Of a DNA stretch of 64,000 nt, positions 9,466 through 20,151 are shown piece by piece; the first letter of the stretch is position 1; the number at the start of each line of letters is the position of its first letter. The translations under genes and the position numbers were made by a program. Below the pieces are notes generated by a model that was given only the letters and a program-made list of their open reading frames with translations, was not told the origin of the DNA and searched no databases. This stretch comes from Marchantia polymorpha subsp. ruderalis. Taxonomy: Eukaryota > Streptophyta > Marchantiopsida > Marchantiales > Marchantiaceae. Where the stretch lies: the NCBI GenBank assembly GCA_037833965.1, contig AP031356.1, positions 2,564,501 through 2,628,500 of the forward strand. The letters are read 5' to 3'.

Positions 9466-12288
9466 CTCATCCGGATACACCTCGTCTCCTTCCTCCTCAA
9501 TGGAGCAGCAAGTGACGTAGCCCACAAAGTCCTCCGACGTTTCGGTCTCTGAAGTGCATGATGAGCTGGTCTCCCCTCCGGTTGTGTAACCGGAGGTGGT
9601 GGAAGGTGTTTCGCCCTCATGGGGTACCTTGGTCCACGGTACGGTAATGACAGTCGGAGGGTCAGCAGGGCTACGGAACTGTAATCTCTTCCTACTCCAG
9701 TCACACCTTGCTTTGGCATCGTATAGCCACGGTCTGCCAAGCAGCACATCATAACCTTTCTTCATCAGAGGTTGCAGTATTATGTAGGACAGTTGAAAGT
9801 CCACTCCTCCAATGTTGGTTCTCACATTGCTCAACATTCCTAGTGGCATTCTGCGTGTTTGATCGGCCAGTCGCAATACTCGGGATGTAGGTTCGAAGGT
9901 CTGGAACCCCAAGGAGTTCGCTGTCTCCTCGGTCATGATATTCACGCCCGAGCCGGAGTCCACTGGTACCTTCTGAATGACGCAGCCTCCGATCTCTACT
10001 TCGATCTCTGGAGGTCCCAGGTCTCCTCCTTCCACTCTGTACACAGCCGGAAGTTTCTCTTTTCGGGGTTTGCGTGGTCGGCGCAACGAAAGCATCAGCA
10101 TCCTCCTGTACGTCTTATTGTCTTCCAACAACTGGTGGAAGGAAATATTTGCCCTCTGGCTTCCCATGTCTTTCACTATGTCATAGGAAGTGTTGGAAGT
10201 CACGGCCGGAAGTTTCCCTGTACTCGCGGTCGGAAGTGGTGTAGGGGGCCTAACCGCCTTCCGGACGTCGGATGTCATTCCGGCGCCCAGTGCTTCCTTG
10301 ATGAGGTGACTCACCTCATCTTTGATGTCCGGAAGGTAATCTCGAGTCCGGAACTCTTCCGAATACCTGTTCGCCTTTTCTGAGTTCTGCTCCGGCTGGG
10401 TGTTTCTCATAGCCGGAGGTGTACTTGGCGTTCTCCTTTGGCCTTCTCTAACTTCTTTAGACTTCCTCCTCTCTTCCCTACGCTCGAGGCGGCGAGTGTC
10501 CTCATGGCCTTCTCCTCTCCTCTTCGAACTTCGGGTTTCTACCCGGCCGCACATTACTTCTTCTTCTGGCCATACTTCGTTTTCTTCAGCTGGGTCCAGA
10601 CTCAGTTCTACCTGGTTGACCTGCACCTCTTCCTTGCCAGGTGTCGATACGAAACGCACGGCTGGCCTAGGGAGTTGTGGCTGGTCATATTCGGCTGCTG
10701 TATGTCCAGACTTCTTGCAATTGCTGCACAACGGTGCATACCCCATTGGCTTCCTCGGGTGGGGACAGCTTGGCGCGTAATGCCCCATGTCCCCGCAGTT
10801 GTAGCAACCATCGAATTGTGGTCGAGGTCGGTTGTGATTGCCTGGAGGTGCCATGCGTCTTGGTGGGAGTGTACCCGCCATTTCCCTCGGAACAAAGCGC
10901 GGTATATGCACCGGTGGGTTCGGAGTTGTAGCTGGAGCTGTCTGTACCGAGTAGGCGGTGTCCTCAACCTGCTCAGCATAATACATAGGTGGCTCAGCAT
11001 AATACATGGGGTTCTCCCACTGTGGTGCCCATTCGACCGCATTCACTGGGTAAGATGGCCTCGCGGACATGCACTCCGTGTTGGCATGTCCCACCTGTCC
11101 GCACGTAGTACACCAGAGATTCGCTCGTTGTCTCGCAGGTGATTTACGTCGGTCTTGGCCTCCCACTACATGAACTTTCAGGTCCGCAAAATTCTTCACC
11201 AGGTTGTCTACCTTGGCTGCGATGTCCCCTTGAGTCTTCACTGGGATTCCCTTACCTCGATCCTTCTTCTTGATCGCACTGCGTTTCTTCTTCCGTCTTT
11301 CTTCTTCTGAAGATGACGAGTCCTCTTCCTCTTCCGAGGAAGAGCTTGATTCGGAGGAGCTTGCTTCTTCTGTCGAGGAAGGCGAGTTCCTTCTCTTCCG
11401 ACGTCCGCCTTGCGACTTCTTCTTCGTCGACCGTCGGTCGCGTCTTCGAGTGTCAAGGGTTGACGTCTCAAAGGTCTCCGCGGAAGCTATCACATCTTGG
11501 ATTGTGTCAGTCTTGCCTCTCCTACAGAAGGTCTCCATTTCTCTTGAGAGCCCTGTCACATACCAATCCACTGCCTGTTGTACCGAATACGGTTCTCCCG
11601 GGCCTGTCTTCGGAATTCGATCTAGGAGGTCTTGGAATCTCTCAGTGTAGTCTCGAAGATTCTCCTTCCGCTCGCGTCGAAGATTTCGAAGCCGGGTCAG
11701 AACTCGACTGTCATATCCGAGTTCGCGGAACCGCCTCAGAAACTTTTCCTTGAGCTGAGCCCAGGTCCGGATGCCAGTGGGGTCGGTGCTCTCATGGTTG
11801 TACCAGCTACGCGCTCGTCTGCGTAGCAGGCTAGGAAAGATTCGTAATCTGTCTTCATCACTGGTCTCACGATTGGCGATGGAGACAGACTCGAAGAGCT
11901 TTATGTATGAATCTGCATCATCGTCGTCGCCCGTTCCCGTGTATCTTGGATACGAATGTTTGGTGGTAGGTTGGGAAAACACCTGGCGGAGATTGGCTTG
12001 ATGTTCTGCCATCGGGGATCCTGTCGACGGACTGATCCTAGGTTGGCCAAACTCAGGAAGAGTTCCTGTCGGAGGGATGTCCAATAGAACTGTTAGCTCA
12101 ATGCTCTCGGTAGGTGAACTGGAACGCCTTTGGCTTCCAGTAGTCGGTGATGGCGATCTTTCTGCAGAGTCCTCACCGGGAGTCTTCTTTTTAGTTCGCC
12201 GTTTTGTTTCCACGGCTTTTTCTGAATCTCGACGGAGTTTCCGGGTGGCTCTCGCACTCAGGTTTCCCACACTATCGCTCGTCGACAT
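9460..12288 (-). CDS. gag-pro: A1 Gag-protease polyprotein
   Basis: 942 codons from an ATG 44 nt inside the primer-binding site. It begins with a basic Ser/Thr/Lys-rich segment and then a retrotransposon Gag domain (about residues 95-275; motifs PRYTGTGDDDDADSYIKLFE and RARSWYN). A Lys/Ser/Glu low-complexity linker follows, then zinc knuckles at CTTCGQVGHANTEC and CYNCGDMGHYAPSC. The third knuckle reads CSNCKKSGHTAAEY, its last Cys replaced by Tyr (codon at 10687-10689; A2 has Cys). The C-terminal part is an aspartic protease with the catalytic DSG triplet in VPVDSGSGVNIM and the downstream LLGRPWL motif. The product would form virus-like particles and process the polyprotein. It ends at a UAG in a readthrough context and is otherwise intact. 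Confidence 0.93.
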   Translation of the reverse strand: MSTSDSVGNLSARATRKLRRDSEKAVETKRRTKKKTPGEDSAERSPSPTTGSQRRSSSPTESIELTVLLDIPPTGTLPEFGQPRISPSTGSPMAEHQANLRQVFSQPTTKHSYPRYTGTGDDDDADSYIKLFESVSIANRETSDEDRLRIFPSLLRRRARSWYNHESTDPTGIRTWAQLKEKFLRRFRELGYDSRVLTRLRNLRRERKENLRDYTERFQDLLDRIPKTGPGEPYSVQQAVDWYVTGLSREMETFCRRGKTDTIQDVIASAETFETSTLDTRRRDRRSTKKKSQGGRRKRRNSPSSTEEASSSESSSSSEEEEDSSSSEEERRKKKRSAIKKKDRGKGIPVKTQGDIAAKVDNLVKNFADLKVHVVGGQDRRKSPARQRANLWCTTCGQVGHANTECMSARPSYPVNAVEWAPQWENPMYYAEPPMYYAEQVEDTAYSVQTAPATTPNPPVHIPRFVPREMAGTLPPRRMAPPGNHNRPRPQFDGCYNCGDMGHYAPSCPHPRKPMGYAPLCSNCKKSGHTAAEYDQPQLPRPAVRFVSTPGKEEVQVNQVELSLDPAEENEVWPEEEVMCGRVETRSSKRRGEGHEDTRRLERREERRKSKEVREGQRRTPSTPPAMRNTQPEQNSEKANRYSEEFRTRDYLPDIKDEVSHLIKEALGAGMTSDVRKAVRPPTPLPTASTGKLPAVTSNTSYDIVKDMGSQRANISFHQLLEDNKTYRRMLMLSLRRPRKPRKEKLPAVYRVEGGDLGPPEIEVEIGGCVIQKVPVDSGSGVNIMTEETANSLGFQTFEPTSRVLRLADQTRRMPLGMLSNVRTNIGGVDFQLSYIILQPLMKKGYDVLLGRPWLYDAKARCDWSRKRLQFRSPADPPTVITVPWTKVPHEGETPSTTSGYTTGGETSSSCTSETETSEDFVGYVTCCSIEEEGDEVYPDEE

Positions 12289-12331
12289 TCACCGAGCATT
12301 GCTGCTCAAGGGTTCTGGTGTTGACGCACTG

Positions 12332-12349
12332 TCCCCGGCAGCGGCGCCA
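12332..12349 (-). other. Primer-binding site of A1 (tRNA-Asp-like)
   Basis: The sense sequence TGGCGCCGCTGCCGGGGA resembles the complement of the 3' end of plant tRNA-Asp(GUC), differing at one position from the form I know. It starts 22 nt inside the 5' LTR (spacer 12350-12371) rather than directly beside it. A2 has the same site at 37763-37780, with one more change near its end. Confidence 0.75.
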
Positions 12350-13265
12350 AAAAGAAGTTGTCGGCTCCTTATGTAATAACCCACCAAAGGCTAAAACTGC
12401 AGTATGGTGGTAAAAAGATCGAACCCACAGGGACAGAGGCAACACACAGAGTAAAAGTGTCACATTTAACAGACTTTTGGTAGAGTTTGAATTCTAGGCG
12501 ACTGTCACTCCCAGAAATACTGCAGTGCTCGACTCGGAGGCTCGACTCGGAGGAGGATCTCAACTCGGAGGATGCTCGGAGGATGCACGGTACAGCTTGG
12601 TCACTCAACACACACACACACACCTGAAACTGGCAAAAAGCACAACTCGGAGGTCGGTCAGGACCTCCGCTTCGGATTTCAGGAGGAAAGTGTCTCGCAA
12701 GTTCACTCAGAGGTTCTGCAGGAAGTGCCTCCCACTCCGGCTTTTACTGCCCTTCCGCCAGGAACTAGCGGGGGTACCCGGACTGGACTTCTCACTTCGG
12801 AACGAAGCCTCTACGTACGCCGTGGACGTCACCCTCGACTATCACACAAAACGCAGGGAGTGCAGACCCGACTGAGAACTTACTGAAAACACGATCCAGT
12901 AACACACACACAACCTGAATTACAAACCAAGGTTTACACGAAGTAATGAAACTTCACATTGGCATTCAGGGGAAACTTCCCGTAGGAGTACAATCAGGAT
13001 ATGTCACTCGAAGGAGTAAGGGGGAACTGTTCAAGTATCTAACTCGCAGCCGGCTCTGAGTATCAGAAATCACCCGCAGGTGCAGATCCGCACTACTCAA
13101 GTCTCTAACCGGGTACTAGCTCTGAACATTCAGCCGAAGGCCTTCAACTACAACATACGGTAACTTCGCTATGCTGCAGCTTCTCTACGTGGTGCCAGGA
13201 CCAAAATGCACAAACACGCCAAGAAAGTGAGTTCCTGATCTGCACTTCCGAAACTGGAAGAGTCC

Positions 13266-13294
13266 CAAGGCAAAACGCCTTGATCTACTTTATA
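13266..13294 (-). promoter_or_regulatory. TATA box and start-proximal hairpin in A1 5' LTR
   Basis: Sense TATAAAG (13294-13288) lies just downstream of the LTR ORF. It is followed 6 nt later by CAAGGC-GTTTT-GCCTTG (13282-13266), a 6-bp stem. The same pair occurs in A3 (57619-57647) and, diverged, in family B (16982-17010), so it is a good candidate for the core promoter and 5' end of the genomic RNA. No transcript evidence is available. Confidence 0.5.
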
Positions 13295-13327
13295 CTCTTA
13301 AAAGATCCTAACTAGCACTACGCTATC

Positions 13328-15331
13328 CTATCTACCACTCGCAGTATCTGCGCGAAACCAAACTACTCTACTGCACTCAGCAGATCCGGTGCTGCGCCTC
13401 CTGCGCGCCGGACTGCTCCGCGTACTATCTCTACCTTGCCAGTCTTCCGACCGGCTGCGCAACCCCAGGCGTCGGAGCGCTGTGGTGACTTCCGACTGCA
13501 AGTGCGCCATAGTGTCGCGCGCACCCGACAAGAAGGTTTCTAATTTTCTCGCCACTCGCCGCCGACTCCGACTGTCACCTTCCGTCAATGCCGCCGCCCG
13601 AAGCTCGAACTCCCTGAGTGTGATCCTCTCTTGGGCTGCCACCTCCCAATGGGTGTATCCTTTTAGACAACGAGTCACCTGTGCCGCCAACTCTCCTCGC
13701 GCTCTGCAGCTGCTCTCCACCTCGGCCAGCTGCATTTCTAATCCCGCACGTTGTGCCCTCAAATCCGAGCACTCGGATTGCAAGTTGCACAACAACTCCT
13801 CATCCTCCTTGCGGGCTCTTTGACTTTCTTCTAAGGCGCGCGTCTGGCGCGCAAGCTCGGCTGCTAGGACGTTGTTCTGTCTCCGCTCCTCCTGCAGTTC
13901 CAACTCGATCTTTGCCCGTATTAGTTCGGCATCCGCCTGACTTTTCGTCGCCGCATCCTCCTTCTGCTGCTGCAAGGCTTGGTATAGCTTCTGGGTGACC
14001 GCCAGGTGTTGTTTGAGGGCGGTGTTCCTTTCCACATATACTTGGCAACTAGAGGCCCACTTTGCCACCTTGATCCTCGTCCTTCGCCTGATAGTCTCCA
14101 CATAAGACTGCGGTTTTAAGGCACTTCCGTATTTGGATGTCTTGCGATCCAGATATCGCAGGAGTGGAACTATCTGTTCGCACAGCACCCCTGTTGGCGT
14201 TTTCTGCACCGAATCCGCTTCCTGCTCTTCCGAGCTCGTATCATCCTCAGTCTCGAGGATTTCAGTCGCCACCGAATCCCTTGGCGACTCCCTGGAACTG
14301 TGGCGCGCAGCAGCTTCTGCTGCGACTGCTGCTCCACTGCCTGCTAAAATATCCAGGGCAGTGGGAGATCCCACTGCTTGAGCCCCTGTTCCGGCTCGAT
14401 CTTCGGTCTGTGAAGGGGTCGACGCCGCAGTGACTTTTGTCACTCTTGCACCGCCCGCTTCTGCTGCCTGTCCTTCCGGCGCAATCTGCGCGGAAGGTGT
14501 CCTTGCTGAAGGTGCGTCCGCCGAAGGCGTCCGCACACTGGTCGTTGGCCCCATCCGTCTCGCAGTCGGCGAATCCGGCTGACTCTCTGTTGTCCGACTC
14601 GCAGTCGGCCGACCAGCAGTTGTCCGACTGGGAGTCGGATACACCCTGCGCGTCTTGACTCCACTTGGCCTGCTTGTTGGTGGCGTTCTTCCAGAAGTGC
14701 CTTCCGCCGAAGACGACCCTCTGAGGATTGTTGGCTCGTCAGCCAAACTCTCTTCTGCTTCCGGCCTGCTGTCTGGTTCAACGCGCCGTTCACTTGGCCT
14801 TCCTTCCGCTTGTCGACCTTCAGTCATCCGACTCGCAGTCGGCCGGCCGTCAGTCCGTCCATCTCCTCCCGAAGGCCGTGGTGCCTTCTGTGCAGAGGTT
14901 TCTGCCGTCTTCCCTAGAATCTGAGCGATTATCTCTTCCTGTGTGAGATTCCGCCGGGTCGGAGTTCGCCTGGTCTCCTCAGTAACAGTTGGCATTTTGC
15001 GTGCCCTCTGTTTTGGTCGACTGTGAGGCTCGGGGGTGGGCCGACCACGAGTAGGCGCAGCTGGCACTTCCGGCTGCCTGTCCTCAGGTCTCTCATCCCA
15101 CTTCCGCTTTCGCGGAATGCGCTCACTTCGACGTTCTTCTGCTGCTCTTGCTGGAGCCGGAGCCGGAGGCGTACTGGCAGGTTCCTCGTCCGGATCTGTG
15201 TCTACTTCGGCCTCCCTCGAATATCTTCCTGGATAAGTCCGGGTACACCTCCGGCTGTGAACCCTAGCGCGAACGGCGCATGTCCGGCTACGAGTTTTCC
15301 GACGCTCATAACTTCTCCATTCCTGATCCAT
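13328..15331 (-). CDS. LTR-resident ORF, C-terminal part (A1 5' LTR)
   Basis: Identical in translation to the frame at 4118-6121, as expected for the second LTR. It is 667 codons with an ATG start contributed by fused upstream sequence, then the disordered region, the coiled coil and a basic tail. Because it lies in the 5' LTR it sits upstream of gag, in the position of an extra first ORF. Whether it is on the genomic RNA depends on where transcription starts: the TATA box at 13288-13294 would leave it out, while a promoter nearer the LTR tip (15.4-15.8 kb) would include it. Function unknown. Confidence 0.6.
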   Translation of the reverse strand: MDQEWRSYERRKTRSRTCAVRARVHSRRCTRTYPGRYSREAEVDTDPDEEPASTPPAPAPARAAEERRSERIPRKRKWDERPEDRQPEVPAAPTRGRPTPEPHSRPKQRARKMPTVTEETRRTPTRRNLTQEEIIAQILGKTAETSAQKAPRPSGGDGRTDGRPTASRMTEGRQAEGRPSERRVEPDSRPEAEESLADEPTILRGSSSAEGTSGRTPPTSRPSGVKTRRVYPTPSRTTAGRPTASRTTESQPDSPTARRMGPTTSVRTPSADAPSARTPSAQIAPEGQAAEAGGARVTKVTAASTPSQTEDRAGTGAQAVGSPTALDILAGSGAAVAAEAAARHSSRESPRDSVATEILETEDDTSSEEQEADSVQKTPTGVLCEQIVPLLRYLDRKTSKYGSALKPQSYVETIRRRTRIKVAKWASSCQVYVERNTALKQHLAVTQKLYQALQQQKEDAATKSQADAELIRAKIELELQEERRQNNVLAAELARQTRALEESQRARKEDEELLCNLQSECSDLRAQRAGLEMQLAEVESSCRARGELAAQVTRCLKGYTHWEVAAQERITLREFELRAAALTEGDSRSRRRVARKLETFLSGARDTMAHLQSEVTTALRRLGLRSRSEDWQGRDSTRSSPARRRRSTGSAECSRVVWFRADTASGR

Positions 15332-16981
15332 CTCCGGCGCTCTTGGACTCGTTAGAACGAGCGTCCCGAGCTCTTTCTAATGCAACTTCAACCAACTGGA
15401 TCTACCGTGTATCCCGATTGTTATGAAGGTTTTCCCTTTCCGCGCTAGCGGCGCTTCGCCGAAGGCGCACTCATGGTCGGATGCCTTTAGAGGTCCGGGC
15501 CCTTCTCCTGACGTCTTTAGCAAAACCTCCTCCTGAGGTGTCTGCGCCGGAAGCGTAGCTTCCTTATGCGCTAGAGGCGCGTGAGTAGAGACACCTCAAA
15601 AAGGAGCTTTTGCCGAAGGCGCCGAAGACGTTGGCGTTGGTACATCCGACTACGTGATTCTTTGTGCCCTCGTGACGATCTCATCAATCCACTCTATTTA
15701 GCGTACCCTTCTCTAGCTACAAACACTGCTTTGGTACTAGTTTTCTAAAATTGTTTAAATTCTGCAAAAAAAACAAAAAGTGTGTTACCACAATCCATCG
15801 TGCGGATATATGGAAATTTTGATACGTTGGAATTAGGTCATTTTATTGAATTGATAAGTTCTTAATAAGACTTAAATTTTTACTGTTTTAGTAGAGATTT
15901 TTTTTTGACATGGAGTGATTTTATACTGCAAATACTGACTTTAGGAAAAAAAATGCAAATTGTTATTTCTTGCTTATCTAAATCACCTTTTGACCTAATT
16001 TTGGACATCCAAAACTTTTGTTTTGCATTTATGTTATTGTAATAACCCACTAAAGGCTAAAACTGCAATATAGTGGTAGAAAGGTCGAACCCACAGGGAC
16101 AGAGGAACACACAGGGTACAAAGTGTCACGTTTAACAGACTATTGAGGAGTTTGAATTCTCAGGCGACTGTCACTCCCAGAAATACTGCAAGTGTCCACT
16201 CGGAGCGCACTCGGAGGTCGCACAGTGCAGCGTAACACACACACACACACACCTGAAACTACAGAAACACAACCCAGAGATCCGTTAGGACCTCTACTCA
16301 AGATTTCAGGGGGAAAGTCTCTCGCGAGCACACTTAGCGAAGCTGCGGGTAGTGACTCCCAACTCCGGCTTTTACAACACTTCCACTAGCTTGCTGCTAG
16401 TGTAGGAAACCCGGTTTGGACTGCCTACTTCGAATCGAAGTCACTCATACGCGGTGAACAACACTCTAAACTCACAAAACGCGCAGAGAACACAGGTCCG
16501 CACTGAAGGACTCACTGAGAAACATTCCAGTAACACAACAACAGTCTATTGAAGAGTTTGAATTCTCAGGCACTTGTCATTCCCAGAAATACTACAGGGG
16601 TTACCCTGAAGGCACATGCTGCAGCGTAACCTGAATTTACAACCAAGGCTTACACGAAGTAACAAAACTTCACTTTGGCGCTCAGGGGAAAAATCCCGAA
16701 GGAGTACAATCAGAAAGAAACACTCAAAGGTGTAGGGGCGAAACTATTCAAGTATCTAACTAGTCACTGGCTCTGAGCATCGGCAGTCACTCGTAGGTGC
16801 AGATCCGAACTACTCAAGTCTCTAACCAATGTACTAGCTCTGAACATTCGGCCGAAGACCTTCAGCTACAAAATGCGGAACGCTAAGTTGTAACTCCTCT
16901 TGCGTGGTGACAGAACTTAAGGACACAAACACGCAGAGGAAATGGACTCCTGATCTGCACTTCTGAGCTTGGGAAAGAACC

Positions 16982-17010
16982 CAAGGCAAAACGCCTTGAA
17001 CTATTTTATA
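16982..17010 (-). promoter_or_regulatory. TATA box and hairpin in B1 LTR
   Basis: Sense TATAAAATAG (17010-17001) is followed by CAAGGC-GTTTT-GCCTTG (16998-16982). Sequence and spacing match the family A site although the surrounding DNA has diverged, which suggests functional constraint on this region as a promoter and RNA start. Confidence 0.5.
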
Positions 17011-17046
17011 CCCTCTAAATCCTAACTAGCACTACACTGCACTACG

Positions 17047-20000
17047 CTACACGCTTGCACGGAACCACGCTACACTACACTCCGCGGAACCTGTGCTACG
17101 TCTCGTGCGCGACGGACTGCCGCGCACTAACTCCCTACCCTGCCAGTCTTCCGCTCGACTGCGCAGTCCCAACCGCTGCAACGCCGCGGACACCTCCACT
17201 TCGAGGGTGGACATGGTATCCCGTGCCTTCGACAGAAAAGCGTCGAGCTTCTTCGCTACCTTCCGCCGACTCCTACTGTCGCCTGTCAACAACCCGGCTG
17301 CGCGAAGTTCAAACTCACGTAGTGTGAGTTTCTCCTGCGCCGCCACTTCCCAGTGGGCGTAGCCCTTGAGACAGTGGGCGACACGCCTCGCCCTCTCCTC
17401 CTTCGTGCGATCTGCCTCTCGCCTGCGATCCTCTTCAATTACCACTAATTGCGATTCGGCCTCAGCACGCTGCGCTCTCAATTCGCCACACTCTGACTGT
17501 AACCTGCGGATTAAATCCTCATCCGCCTGCCGTGCGAGCTGACACTCCGCCAACAACCGCGTCTGTCGCACGAGCTCTTCTGACAGAATCTGATTCTGAG
17601 TTTTCTCACACATCAATTCCTGCGTGGTCTGCAACACATCCCTGGTGAGCTCTTCCACTCTATCCTTCCGCATCCTGTCGAGGGCGTGCGCTTTCCTCTC
17701 AAGGTTGTACTGCCCCCATAAACAGGCATGCCTCTCCTTCAATTCCCTCAACTCCTGGTCCACCCTAGCTAGTAGCTTGCTTGTGTGGACTTTAGTGCGA
17801 GTCCGCCTGCGCACTAATTCGATGTAAGATCCCGGCTGAAGTGGATCGGCGTATTTATCGATTTTGCGATCCAAGTACCTCAGCAACGGAATCACCTGCT
17901 CAGAGAGCGCCGCCGCCGGCGCTCCAACAATTTCCTCCTCCTCCTCCTCGGTATCCCCCGCTCCCGACATTTCTTTGGTGGAGCCTCCGTCGTCATCATC
18001 CGAGTGGAGAATTTCAGTCGCCATTGATTGCGTCGGCGACTGATTCGAGTGGGGCTGCACGTCGTCGACGTGTGCTGCCTGCGAAGGCACCGCTGCAGCC
18101 TCGCTGCTCTTCGCCAAAATGTCTAAGGCGGTGGGCGAATGTGCCCGTGCTACATCCCCGTCGCCCGCTTGTCGGTCTTCAATCGCGTCCTCTCTGCCGC
18201 CGACGTCCGCCGCAGAAGGCGATAGAGCGGAGGGTGTCTGCGCGGGGTTCGATTGCGCATCGCGCACCGAAATTTCGTCCGCGGACAGTCAATCCGCTCC
18301 TCCGTCAGGTGCTGCTCTCTCGCTCGGTCCGCGGGAGCTGTGCCTGGCCTGTGCGCAGGCGCAAATGCCGGCGCCTTGTCCGCCGCATGCGCAGCGCCGC
18401 GGACGTCCATGTCCAAAGGCGACAAAGCCGGGGGCCGCTCGCCCGATGTCCCTTGGCCCTGAGGCCCTACCGCCGAAGGCGCATCTACCGGCGGATTACC
18501 CGCCGATGGTGCGGCCTCCGCACGCTCCCTGCTCGCATCTCCTCGGCCCGAAGGCCCTGGCGCCGAAGGCGCAAATCGCGGCGCGTCGTGCGCCGGAGGG
18601 TCTGGCCCCGAAGACCGGTGTCTCGTAGGCGGATCTTCCGCCGGCTCCTTCCCCTTCCTACGTTGGAACGGGGGTGATTCCTGCCTGTGCACAGACGGCA
18701 CGTGTGGAGGTGACCTGTGCACAGGCGGACTGCTTCTTCCCACGCGTAGGCGTAGGTCCACGTCCGCTTGTGGTCGCCTGTCCGTGGAGGCTCGTCCGTC
18801 CGTGGAGGCTCGCCTGTGCGCAGACGGAACACCTGTCCGCAACGCACGTGGTAACTCCGGAGGCCCTTGACCCGTAGGCGGCCTCTCGTCCGTCGAGGGT
18901 GCAGTGCCGTCCGTTGCTCCTGCGGACGTCCGCGCTCCCTCGTTCTTCTCCGGCGACGCACTTCCTTTCTCTGTGGCAATCGTCGCCGTGTCCGCGCTGT
19001 TGGCGGGTAACACCAGCCTGCGCGCCTTCTGCTTCGGCCGGCTGTACGATTCGTACAACGGCCGCGGTCGAATGGGAGCAGAGGGTTCTTGATGCTGCTC
19101 TTCTTCGGACTCCTCTCTCCAACGCCTCTTCCGCGGCGCTCGTGCTGCAGGAGTATTCCTCCCTTCGTCCCTCCGCCTTGACGGAGTAGAAGTCGGTGAC
19201 TCCTCTGCATCAGTGTCGACCTCATTCTCCCGCACATACCTCCCGGGATGGTCGACGGACAACGGTGAAAAACGCGCAAGCTCCGCCGCTGTCAAACAAT
19301 TTCGCTGTCGATAAAAATTGATGAGGAAAGGAGATAGATGATTTAGAGTTCCCCCCTTGTCCTCAAAAGCGTGCTGTCGCATCACCCGGTGCAGGATGCT
19401 CGCCAAGTGAATTGGAGTTCCCTCGATGATGCACTCCACAAAAGAGACCTGCCACAATGTGATGTAACAGGCGCGGTGTGGCTGTAGTAACTGTAGCAGC
19501 GCCGTAGACAAAGTCCGGTGGAATCGATCCTTGTAATCGCGGGTCTTGTACCCATTCTTGGTAGACCTCCCCTTCTTGAACAGCTCCACAAATTGCGCCT
19601 CTTCCTGCTTGATCACCTTGACGCTCTCACTATCGAAGAGGAGGTGCCCTGGCATGCCGGCACATCTCTATCAATGCCTGCGCCCAATCTTGGACCGTCC
19701 ACCGATCAACATGCGGACGCAATCCGCGCGAAGGTGGTCCCTGTGGCTCTAGCCACTCGCGCACCATATCCCCACAGATGTAGTTCCATCCCCATAGCAA
19801 GAAATCGAGCTTTCTTGCTATCAGGCGCTCCTCGAAAGCGCGCAACCCATTCTGTGGTAGTCGGAGCGGCAGCATCCGCAATCGGCCCAGCCTCGTCATT
19901 GCGTTCTTGGAGTTCGCCCGCTCGCTCATTCTACTTCCGCTCCGCTCGAGCTCCTTTCTTCCTCGGCAAACTCTAATCGCCCTCAATTCCAAATCATGCG

Positions 20001-20151
20001 CACTCACTTCTCCCTCAATCACCAAGAAATCCTCTGCGTGGCGATGTCGAGAATGCTTAGCAGCCAGCAGATGGACGCGCGCAGCTCGCACTAGAGAATG
20101 GAATCGCGAATTCAAGAATGGGACGCTCTCCGCCTCCCGGTCGAAGGTCAT
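17047..20151 (-). pseudogene. LTR-resident ORF of family B, two frameshifts
   Basis: Full-length homologue of the family A LTR protein. The ATG at 20151 begins MTFDREAESVPFLN, and the plus-strand copy at 55338 starts the same way, so family B has an N-terminal extension before the block shared with family A (MTRLGRLRMLPLRLPQNGLR, from 19899). The N-terminal domain is readable to DWAQAL, then an apparent 1-nt insertion (about 19672) moves the frame. That frame continues through RCAGMPGHLLFDSESVKV and HLSPFLINFYRQRNCLT and the disordered region to ERIDCP. There an apparent 1-nt deletion (about 18285) moves it again. The last part (18267-17047) carries EQVIPLLRYLDRKIDKY, a long coiled coil and LQRLGLRSRAEDWQG. 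No catalytic motif is seen. The architecture is the same as in A3, but this copy is broken. Confidence 0.8.

Larger units (their letters stand above)
3162..15792 (-). mobile_element. Complete Ty3/gypsy LTR retrotransposon A1
   Basis: This 12,631-bp element is read on the minus strand. Two 3,421-bp LTRs (3162-6582 and 12372-15792) lie exactly 9,210 bp apart, and every frame I compared in them translates identically. The sense ends are TGTGGTAACACAC and GGTTATTACA. The target duplication ATCCA is perfect (3157-3161 and 15793-15797). Sense order: 5' LTR, 22-nt spacer, tRNA-Asp-like primer site, gag-protease, UAG, pol (RT, RNase H, integrase), polypurine tract, 3' LTR. There is no chromodomain, so it is a non-chromoviral Ty3/gypsy element, probably of the Tat/Athila assemblage (inference). 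Identical LTRs imply recent insertion. Pol carries a 1-base frameshift and the third Gag zinc knuckle is damaged, so this copy is probably not autonomous. Confidence 0.95.
12372..15792 (-). repeat. A1 5' LTR (right copy)
   Basis: Second copy of the 3,421-bp LTR, at constant offset 9,210 from the left copy. It carries the same deletion that removes the N-terminal half of the LTR protein. The junction reads GTCCGGGT + ACACC + TCCGGCTGTG, with about 5 nt of filler. The outer edge is followed by the target duplication ATCCA (15793-15797). Confidence 0.93.

Noticed and set aside
10438-11142. Long plus-strand frames opposite gag-pro and the LTR ORFs (for example 234 codons here)
   Set aside because: They mirror the real minus-strand coding frames and have no domain of their own.
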